A DNA stretch of 64,000 nt, taken from Acorus gramineus (taxonomy: Eukaryota; Streptophyta; Magnoliopsida; Acorales; Acoraceae). Under the pieces are notes generated by a model. That model saw only the letters and a list, made by a program, of their open reading frames with translations, searched no databases and had not been told where the DNA came from. Of this stretch, positions 54,486 through 64,000 are shown piece after piece. Within the stretch, counting starts at the first letter, position 1; each line of letters begins with the position of its first letter. The position numbers and the translations under genes were made by a program. The stretch lies in contig CM060849.1 of NCBI GenBank assembly GCA_030737835.1, positions 3,844,001-3,908,000 on the forward strand, written 5' to 3'.

Positions 54486-55162
54486 GTGAGACTCTATCTT
54501 ACTTATTTTCTTTCTTTTGTTGTTTATGGAACTTTTAATCGGTTCGGTGACTGACGATCAAAATGAAAGCTGTGTCGATTAATCACCGAAGTATGCCCTT
54601 TTTAATTATATTAAGGTTTTATCGTTTCTTCGGCCAATATGAGTTTTATTGATCTGATTTTTGGTCTAATCTTAGGGTTTTAGTGTAGGGAGTTTTGTTG
54701 CGGTGATGGAGATTGGACCTTGAAATGTTCGTGCATTCGATATTTGTTTGTTATTTGAGATTGAATTTTTTAGAAGGGTGAGTTTTGGTCAAGTGTCCCT
54801 TGTTGGCTGGCAAAGCACGGGGGCGTAAATAGTTTGTTTGTTGAGTTCTTTTGGAATTCGTTGACTTTGGGAGTCATTGTTGTGATCCCACCCACAAAAA
54901 ATGCCATGTTGAATTCGTTTTGCTAACTGGATTTAATCAAATGATAGCTGATCGAAGGAAAACTTTTTTTTTTTTTAAATTTTTGTCTTGCATTGTTTTT
55001 AAAGGAGACCCTTTTATATGTGATTCAATATTGATATCTGGAATCTATTATTAATATAGCGCTCAGATCATTTTGGCAGATGGGTAGTAATATGTTTACC
55101 TTGTATTATTATTACGTGCAAAGCATATTTTTTTGTTCATCATTGACATGTTGTCTTTGCAG
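54486..55162. other. Putative intron in the 5' untranslated region
   Basis: T-rich with no coding frame; runs from GTGAGA to TGTCTTTGCAG. Confidence 0.35.
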
Positions 55163-55243
55163 GTTGCTCCTTGTGAATATCCAAGAATTATTGAAGTGAT
55201 TCCAAGTGAATACTGGATTGGCTCATTCATTATATTGCCACAA
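55163..55243 (+). other. Candidate second untranslated exon of PCO-like gene
   Basis: 81 nt bounded by a good acceptor TTGTCTTTGCAG and donor GTAAGGATATG. One frame is open for 27 codons (VAPCEYPRIIEVIPSEYWIG...), but joined to the next exon it meets a stop (DTKE then TAG) before the ATG, so it is taken as 5' untranslated. Confidence 0.4.
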
Positions 55244-55949
55244 GTAAGGATATGACACTTTATGTTCTAACCTATTCACTTCAGTGTTTCATTTCACAAA
55301 GCTAATATGAAATTTTGTTTGTCATATGTAATTTTTTTTCTTCTTTGGTGTAAACATGGTTATCTGCCATTATAAGAAATTGGACAAGCAGATTAGAGAA
55401 CTTGGAAGAGGGGCACGGGGCGTGTGGACATAAGAAATGTCCTGGTCCATCCTAAGTACTCAATGGACCCATATTATGCTCACCCTTAACCCTCTACATG
55501 AAACAAATCCTCCATCTCAATAGAAAACCTTTCAGCCGTGTCATCATGCATATGCCAGTACTTGATAATATGTTTTATAACAAAACTAATATGCTTTTAT
55601 GTGTAAAACTCGCATATGTAACAATAAAGCCAAACATGGTCTTGACATTGCACACTATTAGGATCTTCCATACTATATTAGGATCTTCCATACTATTCTT
55701 TTTTTTTTCTTTTGAGAAACTAGTAGGATCAGCTATCACCAAATTATATCAACTCTTATAAACTATCAGGATCCTTTATGCTATTCATTTTGGCCCTTTT
55801 TTTTTTCTTTTTCCATCTTTCTTTTGATATTTCATTTAAGCTTCCCAACATTCTAAATTTATTGAAATTGTTGTTACAAGGACACCAAGGAATAGTCATT
55901 TGAGTCAGTGACCCAGTTGATCGATTTACTTGATTTCGCACTCCACACC

Positions 55950-56049
55950 ATGCCAGCTGTTCAAAAACTATATGAGGCTTGTAAATTGTCATTATCTACA
56001 AATGGACCCACATCCGAGGAAGCTCTTGAAAAAGTTCGATCCCTTTTAG
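55950..56049 (+). CDS. First coding exon of a PCO4/5-like plant cysteine oxidase
   Basis: Plant cysteine oxidases oxidise the N-terminal cysteine of proteins such as group VII ERF factors and so mark them for the N-degron pathway when oxygen is present. The exon starts MPAVQKLYEACKLSLSTNGP and continues TSEEALEKVRSLL, matching the N-terminus of the PCO4/5 branch, where exon 1 likewise ends just after this helix. The donor is TTTTAG|GTAAATCC, leaving one extra base (phase 1). The exon probably begins at 55881 after TTGTTACAAG. The iron-binding cupin part would be in later exons, none of which I find before 64000: either the intron is over 7.9 kb and full of transposons, or the gene is a 5' fragment. 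Confidence 0.65.
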
Positions 56050-56400
56050 GTAAATCCCTCCCTCTGATATCTTAAATGATAGTCTTACATTTTTATTTCG
56101 CAGATGATATGCTATAACATATGATAGAACATGTTGATTGGTTTAGGATTTGATAGAAGCCTCTTTTTTCTTGTGGTCAGGCTTTGTTTTTGATATCATC
56201 ATATTACCAAAATTGATAGTTATATATGTTGAATGCCATTGATATTGAATGTGTTTTGCCATTGAAATACTAATGCGTTTCATTTGAAAATGAAGTGGAT
56301 TTTAGATTGTTTGGATGATCGCATTTGATAACTCCTCTTTTCATTGAAAAATTCTATTTGCAACCAAGGGTTTGAGTTTAAGCCCTTTTTTTTTATTGCC
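56050..56400. other. Start of long intron or 3' flank after PCO-like exon
   Basis: T-rich intron-like sequence with no coding frame. Confidence 0.4.
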
Positions 56401-56419
56401 AATTAGAAAGGAATAGAAT

Positions 56420-57240
56420 GTTTTTTTTTTAAGAAACAAGAGGAGAATCTTATTAAGGACCTTGGATAGAAGGAGACGAGGGATCTCCTTACACCGGAAG
56501 AATAGAAAGGAGAATGGAAAACATAAAACAAGAAAAAAAAGGAGGGAGGACCCCCACAAGAATTGCTCCTATCTTCTCTTCCCAAACAAATGATCTTCCA
56601 TAATTAAAGGTGTCCCCCATTCCAAATATAAGCGACCCAATCACGAAGAGAAGAATTAAACACCCATATATTTTCTCAATATATTCTCTTATGTTTGAAA
56701 AAACATTCTTGAGCCACACAGCTTGAGGGACTAACCGTTGAAACTTGGCTAAAGTGCTCCGATTACCTTGTTTTCAGCTTTTCCAAACCATATGAATTTG
56801 ACCCAATCCGATAACATCGAAGAAATTATGAACCAAGTATTTTCCCAATACACTTTTTTGTGCATGAAGACTCCCTCGTTATGCATTAGCCAAATTGATC
56901 AACAAGTAGCATGATGAATCAACCATTGGAATTTGGCTCGAGTACTTCTCTCTTCTTTCTTCCGACGAACCCGAAACCACTTCCACATACCTTCTATATT
57001 AGAAAAAGAACAAGAAGACTCAAGAGCCTCCCCAACCTTCTTCCAAATTTGGGTACTAAATGAGCAAGTAAGGAAAATATGATCTCTTGATTCTTCCCCA
57101 ATGTTGCACAAACTGCAAATTGTATCTCCATCATTAGACCATTTCACTGAATTCACTTTGGTGAGGACTTTATTTAGAGAAAGTAGCTACATAAAACCTC
57201 TGATTTTTTATGGAGATTGGTGAGGAATTAGCCAAATTAT
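56420..57240 (-). pseudogene. LINE C-terminal fragment with zf-RVT domain
   Basis: Minus strand: LNKVLTKVNSVKWSNDGDTI then CSLCNIGEESRDHIFLTCSF and STQIWKKV, the C-x-x-C...H...C zinc-binding region that follows reverse transcriptase in plant L1-type LINEs. Stops follow; the sequence ends in a short A run on its own strand at about 56420-56430, consistent with the LINE 3' tail. Truncated at the 5' side near 57240. Confidence 0.7.
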
Positions 57241-57288
57241 ATTTTCGAAACCAGACAAAAGAAGGTGAGGAATTGGACGATTGGTGAG

Positions 57289-57300
57289 CCTCCGATACCA
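57289..57300 (-). other. Copia-type primer-binding site next to the LTR
   Basis: Own-strand TGGTATCGGAGG, one change from the TGGTATCAGAGC site complementary to initiator-methionine tRNA. It directly follows the LTR end CTCA. Confidence 0.6.
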
Positions 57301-57553
57301 TGAGCGTACATAGAGAAGAAATAAAAGGAATAATGTTGTATTAAATAATAGAGGCTGAAAGGTCCCTTATATAGTTACAAGATGTACAAACCCTAGAAAC
57401 AAAAAAGACCAAAGTACCAATGACAAAAATTCGAGTCGGAGGCTCCCCCCCCGAGCCTCCATACGCTCAATCGGCGATTCCCCACATGGGCGTTGCCCCC
57501 CAACCCCGGCCCTCCGGTAATAGACCCAATAGGCCTATATAATGACTCCAATA
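57301..57553 (-). mobile_element. Ty1/copia LTR
   Basis: Own strand: starts TATTGGAGTCATTATATAGG (mutated TGTTGGAG) at 57553 just after a polypurine-like TTTAAAGGGGCG, contains TATA-like CTATATAAGGGACC near 57370, and ends GTACGCTCA at 57301; 253 bp. Confidence 0.65.
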
Positions 57554-58270
57554 CGCCCCTTTAAAGTTGGAGCAAAGATATCAATTAAGCCCAATTTGAT
57601 CAAATTAGAATGAAGAATAGAGGGACAATGGACTTGGTGAATATATCAGCCACCTGCTCATTAGAGAAGACAAAAACTATGTCAATGGCGCCCGATTGTA
57701 CTTTCTCTCGAAGAAAGTGAACATCAACCTCAATGTGTTTGGTGCTATCATGAAAAACGGAGTCTGAGGCAAGTATAATGGTAAATCGGTTATCACAAAA
57801 CAAAGTAGATGAATCAGCTACAGGGAATCCCAACTCAGTCAAAATAGAGTGCAACCAAATGATCTCATATATGTCTTGGGTCATGGCACGATACTCAACC
57901 TCAGCAGAAGAACGAGAGACAACACTTTGTTTCTTATTTTTTCAGAAGATAAGGTTGCCCCCATGGAAAGTACATAAGCCAGAAGTGGATCGGCGATCAT
58001 GAGTGAACTAGCATAATCTGCATCAGTGTAGCAAAAGATAGTGGGCTGAGCATTGGCAGCACAGAACAAGCCAAGACCTGGGCATGACTTCAAGTATCGG
58101 AAAATCTTGTAAACAACATCTAGGTGAGAAGTCTGTGGGGCTGACAGCAAATGTAAAATCAGGTCTACTATTCGTTACATAGATCAAACAACCCACTAGA
58201 TGCTGATATAGAGAAGGATCTGGCAGAAGGTCGCCTGATTCAACATGAAGGAGATGGTTTTGGTCCATAT
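57554..58270 (-). pseudogene. Ty1/copia RT-RNase H fragment
   Basis: Minus strand pieces in order: [20 protein letters not shown] and DFTFAVS, then [33 protein letters not shown], then TQDIYEIIWLHSILTELGFP, LFCDNRFTIILASDSVFHDS and KHIEVDVHFLREKVQSGAID with EQVADIFTK. This is the copia RT end and RNase H. Two frame shifts (near 58150 and 57885) and a truncation at 58270 by the fold-back element make it dead. Confidence 0.85.
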
Positions 58271-58963
58271 GGGCATATTTGGATAGGAGTATTGGGTGCC
58301 TAGATTGGGATTGAGAATCCCAATCCAGGTCAATAAGTTGTTTGGATAAATTTTAAAAGGGAGATTGAGAGAGTGGGATTGAGAATATTTGATTAGGGGA
58401 ATTAGGAATTCCACTCAAGAGGTGGTATTCCCCCAATCCAAATCCAGGTGGACTCGAAAAAAGATATTTTTACCCTGACTCTTTATTCCCTTAACATATA
58501 TATAAATAAATGTATTTATTATATATATATATAATATTTATTTATATATATGTTATATATTGAAATATATATATTATATATGTGTGTGTGTGTGTTTAGT
58601 GTAATATCTATATATATAGAAATATATTTATATATATATATTTCTCTATACACACACACACACACACACATATATATACACATTTATATATATATATAAT
58701 AATAATATAAATATATTCATATTTATATATATTTATATATTTATATCATCTAATTTACATATTAGGTATTTTTAGAAATATATATTTTTTATATTGTAAT
58801 CTATGCATTACCAAACACATGATTAGGATTTAGAATTTCAATACTGTTTTTTGAATAATGTTCCTTACCAAACAGATTCACATGATTCACAATCCCAATC
58901 AATCTGGATTTAGAATCTCAGGATTCACATAATCCCAATCACACTTGTCAACCAAACAGGCCC
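58271..58963. mobile_element. Fold-back MITE-like element
   Basis: Begins GGGCATATTTGGATAGGAGT and ends CAACCAAACAGGCCC; the two ends are inverted (GGGC-T-TTTGG core), as are inner words (GGGATTGAGAATCCCAATCC against TTAGAATCTCAGG and AATCCCAATCAATCTGG). The middle has (TG)n followed about 65 bp later by (CA)n amid (AT)n, which can also pair. About 690 bp. Target duplication not clear. Confidence 0.55.
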
Positions 58964-59260
58964 TAGGAGAACGAGCCGAGCCCGAGCTTATGTTACTTTC
59001 ACATGTATAAGGTGTTGTGATTTGTGAAATGTGACTTCTCAAATGCTAAACAAGGTTTGTTTTTAGCTAAACGAGTCTGAGCCGAGCCTTGATTCGAGCT
59101 TCGGCTTGGCTTGTTTAACAAACGAGTCGAGCCGAGCTTCAACCGAGCTTTTCACTAGCCCAACGAGCCGAGCCCGAACACGAAATGAAGGTCGGTCCCG
59201 AGTCGAGCCGAGCCTGAACAGGTCAAAGCTTGGCTCGTTCGGCTCGTTTACCATCCTTAT
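58964..59260. repeat. GAGCC-rich dispersed plant repeat
   Basis: Dense ACGAGCCGAGC words on both sides of a short AT-rich centre; ends in TTGGCTCGTTCGGCTCGTTTACCATCC. Similar GAGCC-rich repeats are widespread in plants. It truncates the chromovirus protein at the start of RT. Confidence 0.6.
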
Positions 59261-60600
59261 TAAACCATCCGGTAACTCAGCGGGGAAGATGTCTTGAAAT
59301 TCATCGAGAAGGGGCTTCACCTCTTCTGGTGCGACAAGACCATCTCCCTCATCACGTCCAATCAACATATAGACAATCCCCGAATCCTCCTTCTCATCAA
59401 TAAAACTTTTATATGAGAGGAAACTACTACATGTCATTGCAATGGGTTTGGGAACAACCTCCTTGTTTGGAACGAGAATTATGCGAGTATTATCCCAAGT
59501 AAAGCTATAAGTGTTACGACGCCCATCATGGAAAACACTCCGATCAAATTGCCATGGTCTCCCCAATAGAAGATGGCATGCATCCATAGTAACAACATCG
59601 CACCAGGTTTTATCCTTATATTTAGTGCCAATTGAAAAGTTAACTAAACATCGTTTAGAAACCTTTACCTCGTTCCCTTTTTGGAGCCATGATAGTTTAT
59701 AAGAATTTGGATGCGGTTTACTGTCTAGCTTGAGTTTTCGAACGGCCTCTTCCGCTACAACATTCTCACAACTCCCCGAGTCAATAACAAGGCGACATAC
59801 CTTGTCACTGATGGTACAAGTGGAATGGAAGATGTTGCGAAGCCACCTATCCCCTTCCTCCTCTTTTGGAGCATAACACACACGACGAACGACCAAAGCT
59901 TGTCCTTGATCTCCAGTGACAACTTCTTCATCAGATTGGTCCTCTTCATCATACAGCGGGTTATCAATAGGATATGCAAATTCGTCGTCTCCCGTCTCGT
60001 CTGCGTCCACAAATAGTGCTTTTCCTGGACAGTCTCCCTTGAGACAATCAGCAGCCCGATGTCCAGTTTCGTCGCATTTAAAGCATTTGAAGCCAGGATT
60101 AGTGGAGGGCGCCCTTGGTGGTAAATTGTTCGGGGTTGGCTTAGGTGCGCTTCCTGCTTGCGTTGGAATTCGACTTGTTGGAGGCAAGGTGGTATCTCCT
60201 CCTCCACTTGAAAAGGTGTAATTCCGTCGACTCAATTGCTTCTCTATTTGCAAGGCTGGTTGATGTTTCTCCGAAACAGAAAAACAATCAAACAGATTCA
60301 AAGTATCTTAAAACTGTTGGCACGTGCCTTCAATATAATGAGATACGAGTTGATCTTCAGATTCAACGAGGTCATTGCGAGCAACCAAGAGATAAAACTC
60401 TGTTGTGTAATCATCAATAGATCGTGTGCCTTGTCGTAGATTTTGAAGCCGTTGGTAAAGTGTTCGCACATAATTATGCGCCGTTGGTAAAGTGTCCGCA
60501 CATAATTATGCGGTAGAAACGCCTCACGCATATGTTTCTTTAACTTCTCCCATGTTTTGATCTTCGATTTGGCCTCGTCGAGCTCAGGTTTGTTTCATGT
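59261..60600 (-). pseudogene. Chromovirus-type Ty3/gypsy gag-protease
   Basis: Own strand: Gag capsid region KTWEKLKKHMREAFLPHNYV, an internal 32-bp duplication that shifts the frame, then from 60301 an open frame with basic linker, zinc knuckle CFKCDETGHRAADC (about 60050-60090), an acidic spacer, protease VCRLVIDSGSCENVVAEEAV with DSG active site, KLSWLQKGNEVKVSKRCLVN and MDACHLLLGRPWQFDRSVFH, and the start of RT, FQDIFPAELPDGL. After 59261 the frame runs into the GAGCC repeat, so RT, RNase H and integrase are missing. The protease signature fits chromoviruses (CRM/Galadriel/Reina group); which one is not resolved. Confidence 0.85.
60448..60511. repeat. 32-bp tandem duplication within gag
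   Basis: GCCGTTGGTAAAGTGTTCGC and the following ACATAATTATGC are repeated directly at 60448-60479 and 60480-60511 with one difference. It duplicates the PHNYVRTLYQR segment and shifts the reading frame. Confidence 0.95.
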
Positions 60601-61134
60601 GTTGCCACTATGCTGCAGCTCTTCCCCGGAATCGCGTAGCAACCAATGGTACCTGTTTGTCTTTGGGCACTTCTTTGAAATCGAGGACCTCTTCGACGGT
60701 ATTCAACCAATCAAGGAATTCCTCAGGTTGAAGGCCTCCTTGAAATTCTGGAATATCAATTTTGAGGCCCGTTTACCATCGATTAGAGGTTACCTTAGGA
60801 GATCTGAAAAGTCCTTCCCGTCGACGTTGTCCTGCCTTCGCAAACGGATCATCAAAATCTCCCCCAAAGAAATCATCCGCTTCAAATCGCGTGGTTGGAG
60901 ATCGTGGAGCTAGTGATTGAGGTCACGGAGTTGGAGATCGCTCATGACGTTGCATAAACGCTATCATCACCTCCATCTGTCGTGTGAGTGCTTCAAATAT
61001 TTCATCCACGCGCCTGTAACTGCTGCAATGGCTTGTTGGTGCTCCTCACGGTCGTAGGCGTCGCTAAGAGGACGTCTTCTTGGTGACATGTTCTTTTTTT
61101 TTTTTTAGAATGATGCGCCGAAGATCGATGCAAG

Positions 61135-61147
61135 CTCTGATACCAAC
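61135..61147 (-). other. Chromovirus primer-binding site
   Basis: Own-strand TTGGTATCAGAGC, one base after the LTR end CTGCATCA; complementary to initiator-methionine tRNA. Confidence 0.8.
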
Positions 61148-61863
61148 TGATGCAGCGTATGAATACGCTCTTCTGCTAATTTGATCGACGCTGTTGATTC
61201 TTCAAACAAAATACCAGGGACGTTGGGCTTCAAAGATCTCATGATTTTTTCTGAAATTCCAGATAATTGGAAATTCTATGTATTTGATAATCCTCCTTGG
61301 ATCACAAAATACAGTAGAGAAGATAAGCAAATTCTAATAATCAATAATCTGAATAATCAATTAGTTTACATGCCTATTTATAAAAGAGAATCCTTACCAT
61401 ATTAGGATTTCAACTGATTATTCCAATCTAAACTATGATTCTAACAGATCATGTAAATCTGCAAAATGACTAATACATTCTTATTTAATCCTAACTAATA
61501 TTCAATTTCGAATTCAAACTAATATTTGAAATTCAAATCTAAATATAGTAAAATCTTAACAAATGCATAAAATCTTAACAAACTCAAAACTGTCAAAAAT
61601 AGTAAAAATAACTTTCAACCGTCGATTTGACCCTCAAAATGTTCTAAAACGCTCTGAAAATTGGTGTAGTGGCGTAGCGACCACTCCTGTAGGGCTCGTC
61701 GATATGAACGCATGGACATATTATAATAGCGATTCTGATCTACGGTCTAAAAGTTATGACCGTTTGAAGTTACGGAGCTCCCAATTGATCAAGATGTCTT
61801 CTCTTTTTCTGGTTCATTTGATCTCGTCCGTCTATATAATGTGTGGCTATGATGTCTGCATCA
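61148..61863 (-). mobile_element. Chromovirus 5' LTR
   Basis: Bounded by the inverted pair TGATGCAG (61148-61155 on the plus strand) and CTGCATCA (61856-61863); 716 bp. Own-strand TATA box CTTTTATAAATAGG at 61373-61386. Inserted into LINE sequence: the right flank reads, on the minus strand, the LINE linker QEEEAWRQRSR. The partner LTR is not in the window. Confidence 0.85.
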
Positions 61864-63100
<1,237 letters not shown>

Positions 63101-64000
63101 CTATGGGAGCCCCTGAACAGTCATCGCCAGACTTTTGGCCATAATTAACCATTTACTTCCTCCTATGTACCATGGAGCTGTTCGAACCCCACCCTAACTT
63201 GTACCTTAGAAGGTTAAGAAGCTCTCTGTCCTTTCCTAGGAGTGACTATCTTCATTATACCCCTTCAGAAGGCGCCTGCAGCACTGCCGGGATCAATTCT
63301 GATCTTGATGATGCCTCCCCTACTCCCATAAATAACTGTTTAAGCCTGGAGAGAAATTGAGACGCTGAGGCCCCCAAGAAGCCTAATTCATTTGCTCCCG
63401 CTATGATAATTGGAATCCTCCAAGACAATCCCTTAGCAATTCTGCATCCTAGATAATTCTCCCACAAGCTTGTTTCAAAAGGTAAATTCACCTAGATCAC
63501 TTAAGTAGAGCGCCCAAGCACGCTTGCATTGTTTTCTAAAAAGGATTTTTTAAAATTTCACTTGGAAAGAAAAATCTCTTAGGCATTTGAATGACTTTTG
63601 TAAAATTCAAACGTGAGGGAATATTTGTTAAGGTGAGGAATTTTTGGACTTGAAATAATGTTGGAGTGCTCCACTGGTTTCGTAAATGAACTTCACTATC
63701 ATTTGAACAATCTTAAACAATATTCGAGTGGACAACTATTTCACAAAAATTTTCACTATCATTCTGATTGGCCTGTCACAGTGTTTGAATGACGAGTAGT
63801 GCACATAGATGTTTCATCATCATTTCTTCATTAATTGTGATTGAGAAAATGCTCCTGTGGTTGAATCTGTTGCTATGTCACCCAATGTTCATTTGGATTT
63901 CTTGAATTATGCATCATTTTTTATCAAATTTTCCTTATTTTAAATTTTCCATCCCATACATAACTTCTTTTGCATACGTGATGTGTATGGATAAGTGGCT
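63101..64000. other. No gene recognised
   Basis: The first 400 bp (minus-strand frame MNLPFETSLWENYLGCRIAK at 63491) could be the ORF1-ORF2 junction of the LINE; I do not recognise a domain. From 63500 to the end it is AT-rich with no coding frame or repeat that I can name, and no PCO exon. Confidence 0.4.

Noticed and set aside
55163-55243. A 27-codon coding exon
   Set aside because: Splice sites are good but the joined frame stops before the next ATG, so it is treated as an untranslated exon.

Overview
This is eukaryotic nuclear DNA from a flowering plant with a repeat-rich genome. The evidence is nested Ty3/gypsy and Ty1/copia retrotransposons, LINEs, a Mutator-like element, a plant-specific SHAQKYF-class MYB gene with a spliced intron, and the first coding exon of a plant cysteine oxidase-like gene. 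There are no operons, CRISPR arrays, rRNA genes or tRNA genes that I can support. I cannot name the species.

Positions 1-40872 are one stack of nested LTR retrotransposons. The oldest layer is element A, a minus-strand Tat/Retand-type Ty3/gypsy element: 5' LTR 37546-40872, primer-binding site near 37520-37545, gag 37504-36660 resuming at 15963, then protease, RT and RNase H down to 12956. Two members of a second Tat (Ogre-like) family landed in A. Element C (15964-36659, minus strand, both LTRs present) split A's gag. Element B (plus strand, 3' end at 12955, running off the left edge) cut A's pol. B and C, and A's own LTR, were then hit by long TG...CA units of 2.4-3.5 kb that look like solo LTRs of two families. 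Family 1 has seven copies: 1-2803, 5996-12298, 8531-11651, 16606-20000, 24660-28117, 32240-34834 and 37820-40408. Family 2 has 3731-12397 and a second copy at 50877-53332. Seven of these nine have perfect 5-bp target-site duplications that I could read directly. Maximum nesting depth is five (A > B > family 2 > family 1 > family 1).

Positions 40873-50080 hold a LINE 3' end with poly(A), a 3.7-kb Mutator-like element with a 9-bp target duplication and a decayed FAR1-type domain, a MITE-like repeat, the two-exon MYB-related gene on the minus strand (46671-48430), and a CGGGT-rich dispersed repeat. Positions 50081-53857 are another small nest (an A-type LTR piece, then a C-type LTR, then a family 2 LTR).

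Positions 54200-64000 hold untranslated exons and the first coding exon of a PCO4/5-like plant cysteine oxidase (ATG at 55950, splice donor after 56049). No later exon is visible before the window ends. The downstream DNA is filled with a LINE fragment, a copia fragment with its LTR, a fold-back element, a GAGCC-rich repeat, a chromovirus gag-protease with its 5' LTR, and a LINE endonuclease region carrying a roughly 170-bp C homopolymer.

The least ordinary signals are within the repeats. All seven family 1 LTRs share a splice-like layout (donor, CpG-dense stretch, acceptor, a 35-37-nt block, donor, G-rich array, acceptor, short acidic reading frame). The C-type elements carry perfect GGGCGGCTA hairpins just upstream of their TATA boxes and upstream of an antisense ORF. 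Element C has lost its polymerase and has a minisatellite in that place.
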